Source: GCA-016699895 sp964633435 (GTDB lineage: Bacteria > Patescibacteriota > Saccharimonadia > Saccharimonadales > Saccharimonadaceae). From it: a DNA stretch of 64,000 nucleotides. A program made the position numbers and the translations under genes. Below, in pieces: positions 24,883-33,739 of the stretch. Within the stretch, counting starts at the first letter, position 1. Every line of letters starts with the position of its first letter. A model generated the notes under the pieces. It worked only from the letters and a program-made list of their open reading frames with translations. It did not search any database and was not told the origin of the DNA. The stretch covers positions 62,001-126,000 of the forward strand of contig CAZWHA010000002.1 of the NCBI GenBank assembly GCA_964633435.1, written 5' to 3'.

Positions 24883-24911
24883 ATTGTATCATATACATAC
24901 GAAAAACGCAA
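24883..24911 (-). promoter_or_regulatory. Promoter of rplK
   Basis: TTGCGT, 17 bases, TACAAT on the minus strand, about 45 bases ahead of the ATG. Confidence 0.7.
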
Positions 24912-24919
24912 CTGCTGGT

Positions 24920-25468
24920 TTAGACCTTTTTAACCTGCAAGGCGTCAAGTTCGACGCTGGTATCGCGGCCAAACATGCTGACCAGAACCTTGACCTTGCC
25001 CTTGACCGGATCAATTTCGCTGACACCACCGTCAAAGCCCTTGAATGGACCATCGGTAATGTTTACGACTTCGCCAATCTGGAGATCGATATCGTGTTTC
25101 GGATCGCTGACGCCCATACGCTTTTTAATCTTGGCAATCTCTTTGGTGGAAACTGGTGTCGGGCTGGTGCCAGCACCTACAAAACCAGTCACACCCGGCG
25201 TGTTGCGGATGATGTACCAAGCGTCTTCGCTCAGTTTCATTTCAACCAACACATAGCCTTGGAAAATCTTTTGCTCGACGACTTTACGTTTGCCGTTTTT
25301 GATAACGATCATCTTTTCCTTGGGCACCAGGACATCAAAGATTTTATCGGCCATATCGACGCCTTCGATGCGCTGTTTGATCTGGTCGGCTACTTGCTCT
25401 TCGTAACCGGCATAAGTGTGAATCGCGTACCAAGCCCGCGTGTCGTCGTATCGTTTAACTTTTGTCAT
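24920..25468 (-). CDS. nusG: Transcription termination/antitermination factor NusG
   Basis: 182 residues. NGN domain with RAWYAIHTYAGYEEQVA and FQGYVLVEMKLSEDAWYIIRN followed by GVTGFVGAG, and a C-terminal KOW domain with GEVVNITDGPFKGFDGGVSEID. It travels with RNA polymerase. The start is the ATG overlapping the secE stop (TAATG) with GGAGGTGAT ahead, rather than a longer frame inside secE. Confidence 0.97.
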   Translation of the reverse strand: MTKVKRYDDTRAWYAIHTYAGYEEQVADQIKQRIEGVDMADKIFDVLVPKEKMIVIKNGKRKVVEQKIFQGYVLVEMKLSEDAWYIIRNTPGVTGFVGAGTSPTPVSTKEIAKIKKRMGVSDPKHDIDLQIGEVVNITDGPFKGFDGGVSEIDPVKGKVKVLVSMFGRDTSVELDALQVKKV

Positions 25469-25875
25469 TATAGTATCACCTCCTGAATTATATAGTTGAA
25501 TAGCCAATCAAATAACATGATAAAGACTACAAAGAAAAGGGAGAAAAGGATGACAGCCAGGGTTAATGCCCAGGTGGCGCGGCGGTTGGGCCAACGGACC
25601 TGACGTAATTCACGCCAACTGTCGCGAAAATAGCGGCCGAAAGCCACAAAGGGACGAAATAGAATGAAAACTGGCTCTTTAGATGAAGTTTTCGTCGGTT
25701 TTTTACTTGGCTTTTTAGCGGTGGTTTTGGCTGACGCGGTATCGGCCTTTTTGGCACTGACCTTACGAACAACCGGTTTATCATTCGATTTGGCCGATGA
25801 TGCGGCTTTACTATCCGAAGCTTTAACACGTCGAACAACCGTTTGACCTTTGTGATCTGAATCTTGCTTTGCCAC
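25468..25875 (-). CDS. secE: Protein translocase subunit SecE
   Basis: 135 residues, longer than the usual 60-residue minimal form. Residues 1-70 are a Lys/Ala/Ser/Thr-rich, positively charged tail. The conserved amphipathic helix RYFRDSWRELRQVRWPNRR leads into one membrane segment (LTLAVILFSLFFVVFIMLF). It is part of the SecYEG channel. GTG start with AGGAGA ahead. First gene of secE-nusG. Confidence 0.95.
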   Translation of the reverse strand: MAKQDSDHKGQTVVRRVKASDSKAASSAKSNDKPVVRKVSAKKADTASAKTTAKKPSKKPTKTSSKEPVFILFRPFVAFGRYFRDSWRELRQVRWPNRRATWALTLAVILFSLFFVVFIMLFDWLFNYIIQEVIL

Positions 25876-25931
25876 CGTTGATTTCTCCTTTAACTAAAAA
25901 ACCAGTTTACTTTCCGTAAACTGTCAAGCCA

Positions 25932-25961
25932 ATTATACGACAGGTGGTTGCCAAAAGTCAA
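25932..25961 (-). promoter_or_regulatory. Promoter of secE-nusG
   Basis: TTGACT, 18 bases, TATAAT on the minus strand. Confidence 0.75.
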
Positions 25962-25963
25962 GA

Positions 25964-25992
25964 TTGCAGGTTGTATGTGCTAATGCTACAAT
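25964..25992 (+). promoter_or_regulatory. Leaderless promoter of the small membrane protein
   Basis: TTGCAG, 17 bases, TACAAT, then 6 bases to the ATG. It is divergent from the secE promoter with 2 bases between the -35 boxes. Confidence 0.75.
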
Positions 25993-25998
25993 GTCGGT

Positions 25999-26244
25999 AT
26001 GTATGAATTTAGTTGGATGTGGTTCTTTGTCGGGATTCTAACGATAGTTGCTGGCGTATTGTTCCTGCGATACTACAAGCAAATCGCTGACAATATGGGA
26101 TCGGGCGTCGCAAGTTATCAGCGCTACAAACTAGTCGCGCTGGGGATTTGTGGCGCTGGTATGTTAATGATGTTTAACATACATACGCTGGTGATTGCTT
26201 TTATTGCCAATCTGGTTTTTGGCGGCGTACTGAGCAAAAGTTAG
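25999..26244 (+). CDS. Small two-helix membrane protein, unknown
   Basis: 81 residues with two hydrophobic segments, WMWFFVGILTIVAGVLFL and VALGICGAGMLMMF followed by VIAFIANLVFGG. No recognised family. Between the segments is a short soluble part with NMGSGVASYQRYK. The promoter with its 6-base gap to the ATG supports a real gene. Its 3' end overlaps the convergent histidine kinase by 4 bases. Confidence 0.75.
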   Translation: MYEFSWMWFFVGILTIVAGVLFLRYYKQIADNMGSGVASYQRYKLVALGICGAGMLMMFNIHTLVIAFIANLVFGGVLSKS

Positions 26245-27539
26245 TTCGTTTTCGAGTGATCCGCCAGAGGTAACTGAAAACTAAAGGTTGAACCGTAATT
26301 CAAGCGAGATTTTAGTTCGACTTTGGTATGAATGGCGGCGGCGAGCTGTTCGACAACATGGAGTCCTAAGCCAGTACCGCTGGTTTCGCGAGTGCGATAG
26401 TCCTCGCTGCGCCAAAACCGCTGAAAAACCCGCGACTGGTCAGGCTTGCTGATGCCGATGCCAGTGTCCTTGACAAAGAATTCGACAGCGCTTTCGCCAC
26501 TGACTTTGCGCACACCAATAGTCACCCCGCCCTCTTTGGTGTATTTCAAGGCGTTGGTGATCAAGTTTTGCAGGATTTCCTCGATCGCCATGCGTGCCAC
26601 TAAAATCGTGCCGCTAGTTGCCATGTCGACATCGAGGGTCAATTTGTGGTTGCGTGCCTCTGCTAAATATTTGTTATACAGTTCGCCGACAAAGGTTTTG
26701 ACTTCGATGAGTTCTGGTGCCATGTTAACGCCACGCTGGGCTCGGCTGAGCGTCGACAGGTCGTTCACCATCTGGGATAGAAACAATACTTGCTGGTGGG
26801 CTTGGTCGACATTATCGAGCATTGTTTGATCGGCGCTGCTCTTTGACAAGATAAACTCTAGATTTGACAATGCACCCTCGGTGATGGCCACTGGCGTACG
26901 TAGCTCGTGACTGACCACCGAAATGAATTCATCGCGTTCGTCGTCGAGCGATTTCTGCCTGGTGATATCCCGCATAATGAGAATAAAGCCGCCTACGCTG
27001 GACCCAGTTTGGTCGGCATCAAAAGTACCGCGTACAGGCGATATTGACAAGAATAGATTCACCTTTTGTCCATCGTGATATTGATGACGCAGGTCACTGC
27101 GCTCCCGAAATGTTTTGCTGTCTTTCATCAGTCCCACTAGCGTGACCGCATCGCCATTTTCGTCGCTCAGGTGCAGCAGGTCATCGATATTTTTGCCCTT
27201 GATATCCTGGTTGGTGTCGAGCAGTGCCAATGCAGCGGCGTTGTAAAGCTTGATTTTGCCCTGGCTACTGACATGAACGATACCGTCGTTGATACTGTTG
27301 ATGATGGTTTCCAATCGACGCCGCTCGGCCTTGATATTGGTTTTGAGCTGTTCGTGAGTCTGAAGTTTGACAGTTTTGCTAGTGTGATCGTGATGCGCCA
27401 ACAGATAACCTGTGGTGATCAGGGCGATGAACCAGAGCAAGTTGGTAAAACCAGAATCCAGTTCACCAGATAACGTCAAAGCCGCCAGAAACATATAACC
27501 GACGATGATTATTATCCAAGGTATTCTCTTTCCCACCAT
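26241..27539 (-). CDS. PAS-containing sensor histidine kinase
   Basis: About 432 residues. Two membrane segments lie in the first 55 residues, with a very short loop between them and so little external sensing domain. A PAS domain (ETIINSINDGIVHVSSQGKI) runs over about 75-195. HisKA has the phospho-acceptor His in VVSHELRTPV. HATPase_c has EEILQNLITNALKYT (N box), VKDTGIGI (G1) and TSGTGLGLHVV (G2). No response regulator gene is adjacent. The start is uncertain: ATG at 27539, 10 bases after TACAAT, is preferred over the ATG at 27551 that overlaps the box. Confidence 0.88.
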   Translation of the reverse strand: MVGKRIPWIIIIVGYMFLAALTLSGELDSGFTNLLWFIALITTGYLLAHHDHTSKTVKLQTHEQLKTNIKAERRRLETIINSINDGIVHVSSQGKIKLYNAAALALLDTNQDIKGKNIDDLLHLSDENGDAVTLVGLMKDSKTFRERSDLRHQYHDGQKVNLFLSISPVRGTFDADQTGSSVGGFILIMRDITRQKSLDDERDEFISVVSHELRTPVAITEGALSNLEFILSKSSADQTMLDNVDQAHQQVLFLSQMVNDLSTLSRAQRGVNMAPELIEVKTFVGELYNKYLAEARNHKLTLDVDMATSGTILVARMAIEEILQNLITNALKYTKEGGVTIGVRKVSGESAVEFFVKDTGIGISKPDQSRVFQRFWRSEDYRTRETSGTGLGLHVVEQLAAAIHTKVELKSRLNYGSTFSFQLPLADHSKTN

Positions 27540-27549
27540 GTTGGTCACC

Positions 27550-27555
27550 ATTGTA
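27550..27555 (-). promoter_or_regulatory. Possible -10 box of the histidine kinase
   Basis: TACAAT, 10 bases before the ATG at 27539. No -35 box is clear, and transcription from the upstream genes is also possible. Confidence 0.4.
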
Positions 27556-27560
27556 TCATT

Positions 27561-28277
27561 TTATAGGTACGGTGAATAGCGTTTGATGAGACGGCGCTTG
27601 CCCTTGGCGTCGGGACAGATTTGCTCGAGTTGGCGCCAAAATGCCGGGCTGTGATTCATGTGCTTGGTATGAGTTAGTTCGTGTAGTAATACGTAGTCAA
27701 TCAATTCGTTGGGCAGTGTCATCAGCATAATATTGAGTGAAATCGTCCCGTTCGACGAACAGCTGCCCCACCGTGATTTGGCATGGGTAAAACGCACACG
27801 GTCGTATCGCAAACTGGTTTGCATCGATAGATACGCCAGTCGTCTAGGCAGGTAGGCCTTGGCTTCTTTGCGCAGGGCTTTGGCGACGCCGTCTTTAACG
27901 AGTTGCGAAGCTTGGGCGGCCGAGGCATCAGGCCTGATGGTCACCACGGCATCGAGATCGTGCAATTTGACTGACTCTCTGGGGCCGGTGTGAATACGGA
28001 GATGGTGTGATTTGCCGATTAAATCACCATCGTGATAAGTTTTACCAGCAGAAGTTTTTCGTCTAGTGGCTCGTAACTGGTCACGATTAGCGTTGATTAG
28101 TCGCTGAATCTCGCGGACCGGTACAAAGTAAGGCAAGTGCGCTACCAACGTGCCGTCGGGTTTTGGCCGTACGCTGATCGTAGCGCCTTTGGTCCTTTTG
28201 ACATGGATATCGCCAAATTCCTCGTCATGGATAGTTTTCGCTGTCGCCGCGAGGCTGCTACTGAATAAACGGACCAA
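27561..28277 (-). CDS. YgjP-like (DUF45) zinc metallopeptidase
   Basis: 238 residues. The N-terminal part has the DUF45 beta segment (RLINANRDQLRATRRK). The C-terminal gluzincin-like site is LLHELTHTKHMNHSPAFW, giving the HExxH motif HELTH and a third ligand His a few residues on. The segment RVRFTHAKSRWGSCSSNGTI is typical of the family. Substrate unknown. Its first 20 bases overlap the upstream P-loop kinase. Confidence 0.88.
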   Translation of the reverse strand: MVRLFSSSLAATAKTIHDEEFGDIHVKRTKGATISVRPKPDGTLVAHLPYFVPVREIQRLINANRDQLRATRRKTSAGKTYHDGDLIGKSHHLRIHTGPRESVKLHDLDAVVTIRPDASAAQASQLVKDGVAKALRKEAKAYLPRRLAYLSMQTSLRYDRVRFTHAKSRWGSCSSNGTISLNIMLMTLPNELIDYVLLHELTHTKHMNHSPAFWRQLEQICPDAKGKRRLIKRYSPYL

Positions 28278-28914
28278 ACGACCTCACTGCAGATACAGGG
28301 CGGACTTTCGGTCGGGCGGGTATGGTTGACGGCGCCTCTTGTACTTCAACTAATTTCTTTAGAACGATACGAGCTTGGGTTGAATAGGTGTGTTTGCCAC
28401 TGATGACGACCGTATTTTTATCAACAACGGGCGATTGGTAAGCTTTTAGTTGAGCAGTATATTGTTCGGGGCTGAGCGACTGGTTATAGCGGTCGTCGAT
28501 GCTCCTGGCGCTACGATGCTCTGCCCGCTGCCGGGCGGTAGGCTCGTCGGTCTGGACAATGATGGTAAAAACTTGGTAATTATTTTTATAGGCTTTGTCC
28601 CGGATAGCATTGCGCTCTGGCCGTCGATTATAGCCTCCGTCCAGGATAAAAAGTTTACCGGTTTTTAACAGTTCATCGACCATGACCTCTGAAACTTGAG
28701 AGATAATTGATTCCTCGTCCTTGCTGTAGGTATGATGTGCAAACAAGGTCCAGCGCAAGAGATCGCGACTGATAATTGGTGCGCCAAAGGTCTTGGCAAA
28801 GCGCTTGGCAAAAAACGATTTACCTGCGCCAGCAGGGCCAATAACCTGTACTACCATCGGTTTTGACATAGGAGTAGTATCTACTGAATCTCGCATAGTG
28901 CCTTGACCTTCCAT
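28258..28914 (-). CDS. P-loop kinase of the AAA_33/zeta-like type
   Basis: 218 residues. Walker A GPAGAGKSFFAKR near residue 26, followed by ISRDLLRW and a Walker-B-like LFILDGGYNRRPERNAI. A lid-like region follows with the basic segment RQRAEHRSARSIDDRYN. The C-terminal 35 residues are Pro/Arg/Val-rich and look disordered. A small-molecule or polynucleotide kinase is likely; the substrate is unknown. Start uncertain: ATG at 28914, 28896 or 28869. It may be co-transcribed with the tRNA-Trp just upstream. Confidence 0.7.
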   Translation of the reverse strand: MEGQGTMRDSVDTTPMSKPMVVQVIGPAGAGKSFFAKRFAKTFGAPIISRDLLRWTLFAHHTYSKDEESIISQVSEVMVDELLKTGKLFILDGGYNRRPERNAIRDKAYKNNYQVFTIIVQTDEPTARQRAEHRSARSIDDRYNQSLSPEQYTAQLKAYQSPVVDKNTVVISGKHTYSTQARIVLKKLVEVQEAPSTIPARPKVRPVSAVRSFGPFIQ

Positions 28915-28944
28915 TAATTATCTAGCATTTGTATAGATCTGTCG

Positions 28945-29046
28945 CTCAGGGTTATTGGCACGGGTAGACGGACTTGAACCGCCGACACCAGGTTTTGGAG
29001 ACCTGTGCTCTACCAACTGAGCTATACCCGTATCAGCAACCCTGAG
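28945..29046 (-). repeat. Inverted repeat bracketing tRNA-Trp
   Basis: CTCAGGGTT (28945-28953) and AACCCTGAG (29038-29046) are perfect complements. They lie 2 bases after the tRNA CCA and 6 bases before its 5' end, so 5' leader and 3' trailer of the precursor can pair. Confidence 0.7.
28956..29031 (-). tRNA. tRNA-Trp (anticodon CCA)
   Basis: Acceptor ACGGGTA/TACCCGT, anticodon loop CTCCAAA on the stem CAGGT/ACCTG (anticodon CCA), T-arm with GGTTCAAGTCC, encoded CCA. The gene is bracketed by a 9-base perfect inverted repeat. TGG/CCA decoding here fits TGA being a stop. Confidence 0.95.
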
Positions 29047-29056
29047 TTACCTACCT

Positions 29057-29085
29057 ATTATAGTTACTTTGAACCTTTTTAGCAA
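29057..29085 (-). promoter_or_regulatory. Promoter of tRNA-Trp
   Basis: TTGCTA, 17 bases, TATAAT on the minus strand. Confidence 0.7.
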
Positions 29086-29135
29086 ATTTAGCAACTATTC
29101 TGACTATGACCCGTGCGCGAGGTCATGTCAAGGGG

Positions 29136-29164
29136 TTTACAGCGTAGGTTTTTTTGCCTATAAT
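29136..29164 (+). promoter_or_regulatory. Promoter of the alpha-glucan operon
   Basis: TTTACA, 17 bases, TATAAT, giving a leader of about 40 bases to the ATG at 29213. It faces away from the tRNA-Trp promoter. Confidence 0.7.
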
Positions 29165-29212
29165 AGAGCCATAGTGTATAAGGTTACATGTGGGAAATAG
29201 GTGATTTAACAG

Positions 29213-30502
29213 ATGAAATTAATGATGTTGGGTTGGGAATTACCGCCATACAATAGCGGTGGCTTGGGCGTAGCTTGTTATCAGATGGCAAAAGCGCTGG
29301 CTGGGATGGGTGTCGATATCCAATTTGTCTTGCCCTATAAAGCTCGTCATAAAACTGCCGAAAAGTTCATGGAGGTGATTGCTGCTAGTAATATGCCACC
29401 GATGGTTGATGGCCAGGGTGAATATATCGCCATGGGTGCCTATTCGGGTACTTGTATGACCTGTCAGTCCCGTAATTGTGACCACGCTCAGAGTTATGGC
29501 CAGGGCTTTGTGGCAGCAACTCGGACCTATGCTGATCAGGTCGAAAAACTCGTTCGTCGTCGCAAACTGAAACCGGATATTATTCATGCCCATGACTGGC
29601 TGACAATGGAGGCCGGTGTCCGGGCCAAGGCTGTTAGCGGTCGACCACTGGTGGTGCATGTGCATGCGACGGAGTTTGATCGGGCCGGCGGTCATCTAGG
29701 CAATCCCCTCATTCACGAGATCGAATATAACGGCTTGATGGCGGCTGATCGAATCTTAGCGGTTAGCCAAATCACCAAAGACATCATTGTCCGCGAATAT
29801 CACATTCCAGCCGACAAGGTCGAGGTGGTTCATAACTCACTCGACCCAGAGGAGCTCGAGCGAACTGTCATTGAAACCGACAACTATATTTATGCCAAGG
29901 AATTAAAGCGTCGTGGGCACACTATTATTGCCAGTATTGGTCGTCTCACAGTGCAAAAAGGCCTGACCTACCTGCTAGAATCGGCGGCGCTGGCGCTGTC
30001 TCGTAACCCCAACCTGGTTTTTCTGATTTCTGGCACCGGTGAACAGCGGGATCAACTGATCGAACTGGCGGCGGATCTCGGTATTTCCGACCAGGTGATC
30101 TTTATCGGTTTTGTCCGCGGCGAGCGCTGGCGCGAACTGTATGAAATTGCTGATATTTTCGTGATGCCTTCAATTTCAGAGCCGTTTGGTTTAACGGCAC
30201 TCGAAGCCGCCCATTATGACACGGCGGTACTCGTCAGCCGACAATCTGGTGTTGGGGAGATTCTGCGTAATATCATGCGCTTTGACTACTGGGATACGCG
30301 AAAACTAGCTGATCAAATGATCAACATTTCTCTGTCGTCGGCTCTGCAACAGGACTTGACCGAGGGTGTCAAGCAAGAATATCTAAACTTTTCCTGGAAC
30401 GATGTCGCCGATAAACTATCCCGCGAATATCACCGGGTGATGCGCGGTCGTCGACGGGCTATCTACGATAACAAGCTTGTTGCTGAGGGAGCTGCGATAT
30501 GA
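29213..30502 (+). CDS. GT4/GT5-like glycosyltransferase (glycogen-synthase-like)
   Basis: 429 residues, GT-B fold. N-terminal GWELPPYNSGGLGVACYQMA matches the glycogen/starch synthase and GT4 start. IHAHDWLTMEAG follows. The C-terminal nucleotide-sugar site is SIGRLTVQKGLTYLLESAAL then ADIFVMPSISEPFGLTALEA. A short Cys/His cluster (GTCMTCQSRNCDH near residue 82) is unusual for the family. In context with GH57 and GH15 genes, it probably builds an alpha-1,4-glucan; the donor (UDP- or ADP-glucose) is not readable. It overlaps the GH57 start by 4 bases (ATGA). Confidence 0.85.
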   Translation: MKLMMLGWELPPYNSGGLGVACYQMAKALAGMGVDIQFVLPYKARHKTAEKFMEVIAASNMPPMVDGQGEYIAMGAYSGTCMTCQSRNCDHAQSYGQGFVAATRTYADQVEKLVRRRKLKPDIIHAHDWLTMEAGVRAKAVSGRPLVVHVHATEFDRAGGHLGNPLIHEIEYNGLMAADRILAVSQITKDIIVREYHIPADKVEVVHNSLDPEELERTVIETDNYIYAKELKRRGHTIIASIGRLTVQKGLTYLLESAALALSRNPNLVFLISGTGEQRDQLIELAADLGISDQVIFIGFVRGERWRELYEIADIFVMPSISEPFGLTALEAAHYDTAVLVSRQSGVGEILRNIMRFDYWDTRKLADQMINISLSSALQQDLTEGVKQEYLNFSWNDVADKLSREYHRVMRGRRRAIYDNKLVAEGAAI

Positions 30503-31716
30503 GTAAAGCTATTGTCCTGTATCTCCATGTCCACCAGCCGTGGCGAATTCGGGAATATAGTGCCTTTGATACGGGGTTGAGCCATGATTATTGGAATGAA
30601 ATCACACATCACTCTGGCGCGAACAATGCCCGGATTCTGCGCAAGGTTGCTGAAAAATCATACCTGCCGACCAATGCGGTACTGCTCGAGATGCTAAACC
30701 AACATCCTGAGTTCAAGGTCAGCATGTCGATTACCGGCACCTTTCTCGAACAGTGCGAAGCCTACATGCCGGAACTGATCGATAGCTTTCGCGCACTAGT
30801 AAATACTGGCCGAGTCGAAATCGTGGGTGAAACTTATTATCACAGTCTGGCGTTTTTCTATAATCGAGCCGAGTTTGATCGACAGGTGGCGCTGCATGCC
30901 AAAAAAATCAAAGATGTCTTTGGTGTGACACCGACGGCATTTCGCAATACCGAGCTGGCCTATAACAATGATCTCGGTCGCTGGGCGGACACGCATGGCT
31001 ACAAAGCAATCCTGGCCGAGGGCTGGGATGATGTCCTGGGTTGGCGCAGTCCGAACTATGCTTATCGACCAGTGAATACCCAGAACATAAAACTGCTGCT
31101 GAAAAACTATAAATTATCTGACGACATGGCGTTTCGGTTCTCTAATCGCGGTTGGGCCGAGTGGCCACTGACGATGGACAAGTACTCGCATTGGCTGGAT
31201 GCTGAACAGGATTCGCCACTCGTTAACCTGTTTGTTGACTATGAAACATTCGGCGAACACCAGTGGGCCGATACCGGAATCTTTGAATTCCTGAAGCAGT
31301 TGCCCCACGATTGGCTATCCCGACCCGACCATACCTTTATGACGGTCACCGAGGCCGCCGACGCTAACGAAGTCAAGGATCATATCGACATGCCGCATAC
31401 CGTAACGTGGGCCGATACCGAGCGTGACCTGTCGGCCTGGCTTGGCAATCGCATGCAACAGGAATCACAGAGCAACATTTATAATCTAGGATCCGCAGTA
31501 ATGGAAACGGGTGACAGTGATTTAATCAGTGACTGGCGCCGTTTGACGACCTCAGATCATCCCTATTATATGAGCACAAAATATTGGAATGATGGCGATG
31601 TGCACGCGTATTTCTCGCCCTACTCCTCGCCATACGATGCTTTTCTGTACTATATGAATGCCCTGCGCGATGTCAAATACCGTCTGATGCAACATAATCA
31701 GCCTCGTAAAGGCTAA
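30499..31716 (+). CDS. Glycoside hydrolase family 57 (alpha-amylase or glucanotransferase type)
   Basis: 405 residues. GH57 regions visible: HVHQPW at the N-terminus, VGETYYHSLAFF, FRNTELAYNNDLG with the probable nucleophile Glu near 155, the segment AILAEGWDDVLGWRSPNY, and FVDYETFGEHQ with the probable acid Asp. No signal peptide, so it acts in the cytosol on internal glucan, as an alpha-amylase, glucanotransferase or branching-type enzyme. The exact specificity is open. Confidence 0.9.
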   Translation: MSKAIVLYLHVHQPWRIREYSAFDTGLSHDYWNEITHHSGANNARILRKVAEKSYLPTNAVLLEMLNQHPEFKVSMSITGTFLEQCEAYMPELIDSFRALVNTGRVEIVGETYYHSLAFFYNRAEFDRQVALHAKKIKDVFGVTPTAFRNTELAYNNDLGRWADTHGYKAILAEGWDDVLGWRSPNYAYRPVNTQNIKLLLKNYKLSDDMAFRFSNRGWAEWPLTMDKYSHWLDAEQDSPLVNLFVDYETFGEHQWADTGIFEFLKQLPHDWLSRPDHTFMTVTEAADANEVKDHIDMPHTVTWADTERDLSAWLGNRMQQESQSNIYNLGSAVMETGDSDLISDWRRLTTSDHPYYMSTKYWNDGDVHAYFSPYSSPYDAFLYYMNALRDVKYRLMQHNQPRKG

Positions 31717-31738
31717 GTACGGACAAGGCGGGTGGACA

Positions 31739-33739
31739 ATGGCACGACCAATTATAGTATCAAACGGAGAAATGGCAGTCGGCTTGAACCGATTCGGCAT
31801 GTTGCACGACCTCTATTTTCCATATGTCGGGCTGGAAAATCATTGTTCTGAACGCGCTCCACGTCACCGTGTCGGATTGTTTGTCGACGGTACCATACAC
31901 TGGCTGGATGATGAAAGCTGGGGTATCGAACAACGCTATTTTTCGGGTCGGCTGATCGGCAAAACTGTCGCGACTAATCCGTGGTTAGGTTTTTCGATCG
32001 AATTTCAAGACTTTGTTGATGCTGACATGAATGTCTTTGCACGCAATATCGAGATTATCAACTTGACCGATCGTCCTCGTCAGGCTAAGTTATTTCTGCA
32101 TCAGGCCTTTATTATCAGCGAAGCGAGCGACGGTCACGACACGGTGCAGTATGTGCCGAGCTCTAGCGACGAGGCCGAGGCTATTTTGCACTACAAGGGT
32201 CGACGAGCCTTTGCAATCAGTGGCTACAATCCACAAACGGGAGTGTCCTTTGATAGCTATAGCGTCGGACATTTTGGCCGCTTTGGCGGTAAAAATTATG
32301 CTGGAGCCTGGCGTGATGCCGAAGATGGCAAGCTAGAGCGTAACCCGGTCGATCGTTTTCAGACGGATAGTATTTTGGAGTTCCGGTTCGAGCTGGCTCC
32401 GCACGACTCGGCCCGCGTCCACTATTTCCTGGCAGCTGGCAAATCAACGTCAGAGGCTCGAAAAACCCTGGAACGCTTTCGCTGCGAAGGCCTGGTTGAG
32501 CGCCTGTTTGTGACCGATGGCTTTTGGAAGCGCTGGCTAGGTCCAGCCAAGGCTATTGCTGAAGTCCAGGTGTCACCGCGTTACCGCGCTAACTTTCTGA
32601 ACTCGTTAATGCTGCTAAAAGCTATGATGGATCGACGCGGTGCTATTATTGCCAGTATCGATAGCGGCATGTTAAAACATAGCCCCGACGCCTATAGCAA
32701 CTGCTGGCCGCGTGATGCGTCATATGCGGCGATGGTATTTTGGAAACTGGGCTATATCGACGAAGTAAAACAATTTATGCGCTTTGCCAAGGACGCGCTG
32801 AGTAGCGAAGGCTTCTTTTGGCCAGCCTATCGGCCCGATAGTACCGTTGGTCCAAATCCCCATGGCTATTTGTCAAACGGCGAATCCACCCTGCCGATCC
32901 AAGCCGACGAAACAGCGACTGTATTATTCCTGATGTCCAAGGTGATTAAGCGTGATATCCAGCGCGGTGGCAGATTAGAGGACTGGCGTGAATTTTATGA
33001 TGGCCTGATCCGGCCAGCCGCCAGCTTTTTGTCTGACTATATTGATCCGGCCACGAACCTACCTCGGCCGTCATATGAGCTATGGGAGGTTAATCATCAA
33101 ACGACCACCTATACTACGGCAGCGACATTTGGCGCCCTGGCCGCCGCGGCAGAGATTGCTGAGCTATTCGGTGAAGCCAATAATATCAGCAAGTGGCGCG
33201 ACGCGGCCGAAGCTATCAAGACACATACCGATTTGCTATGGAATGTGGACAGACAGTACTTTTACAGAGGCTTGGTTCGACACCAGGATGGTCAGATCGA
33301 TTATGATACGACCATTGATGCCTCGGCCTTTTACGGTGCCTGGGTATTCGGGCTATTTGACATGGAACGGATACGCCTAGCTGTCCAGACGATGATGAAT
33401 CATTTCGACATCACTGATGACGCTGTCAGAGTACCGCGTTTTGACAATGATGACTATCAGCGCACTCGGCCTGATAACGCCAGTAACCCGTGGTTTATTA
33501 CTTCGTTTTGGTTGGCGCAGTACCGAGTATTAAACCCTGACAGTGCGAGTTCGGCTGAATTTACGAAAAAGGTACTAGATTGGGCTGATCGTCACATGAA
33601 TCACGGCGCTGTCTTGTCCGAACAGGTCGATAGCAAGACTGACGAGGCATTGTCAGCGGCACCCCTAGCTTGGTCGCATGCCGAGTTTATTAATACTTGT
33701 TTGAGTTATGGTCAGCCGGCCAGTGAGGAGTCAGTATGA
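31739..33739 (+). CDS. Glycoside hydrolase family 15 (glucoamylase-like)
   Basis: 666 residues. The N-terminal beta-sandwich covers about 1-270 (VGLNRFGMLHDLYFPYVGLENH). The (alpha/alpha)6 barrel follows with SPDAYSNCWPRDASYAAMVF and the acid Glu in YELWEVNHQTTTYT. The catalytic base Glu lies in APLAWSHAEFI at the C-terminus. No signal peptide. It would release glucose from the non-reducing end of alpha-glucan; isomaltose or trehalose specificities also occur in GH15. It overlaps the next gene by ATGA. Confidence 0.92.
   Translation: MARPIIVSNGEMAVGLNRFGMLHDLYFPYVGLENHCSERAPRHRVGLFVDGTIHWLDDESWGIEQRYFSGRLIGKTVATNPWLGFSIEFQDFVDADMNVFARNIEIINLTDRPRQAKLFLHQAFIISEASDGHDTVQYVPSSSDEAEAILHYKGRRAFAISGYNPQTGVSFDSYSVGHFGRFGGKNYAGAWRDAEDGKLERNPVDRFQTDSILEFRFELAPHDSARVHYFLAAGKSTSEARKTLERFRCEGLVERLFVTDGFWKRWLGPAKAIAEVQVSPRYRANFLNSLMLLKAMMDRRGAIIASIDSGMLKHSPDAYSNCWPRDASYAAMVFWKLGYIDEVKQFMRFAKDALSSEGFFWPAYRPDSTVGPNPHGYLSNGESTLPIQADETATVLFLMSKVIKRDIQRGGRLEDWREFYDGLIRPAASFLSDYIDPATNLPRPSYELWEVNHQTTTYTTAATFGALAAAAEIAELFGEANNISKWRDAAEAIKTHTDLLWNVDRQYFYRGLVRHQDGQIDYDTTIDASAFYGAWVFGLFDMERIRLAVQTMMNHFDITDDAVRVPRFDNDDYQRTRPDNASNPWFITSFWLAQYRVLNPDSASSAEFTKKVLDWADRHMNHGAVLSEQVDSKTDEALSAAPLAWSHAEFINTCLSYGQPASEESV

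Noticed and set aside
24884..25486. A 200-residue plus-strand ORF.
   Set aside because: It is antisense to nusG, which is clearly real.
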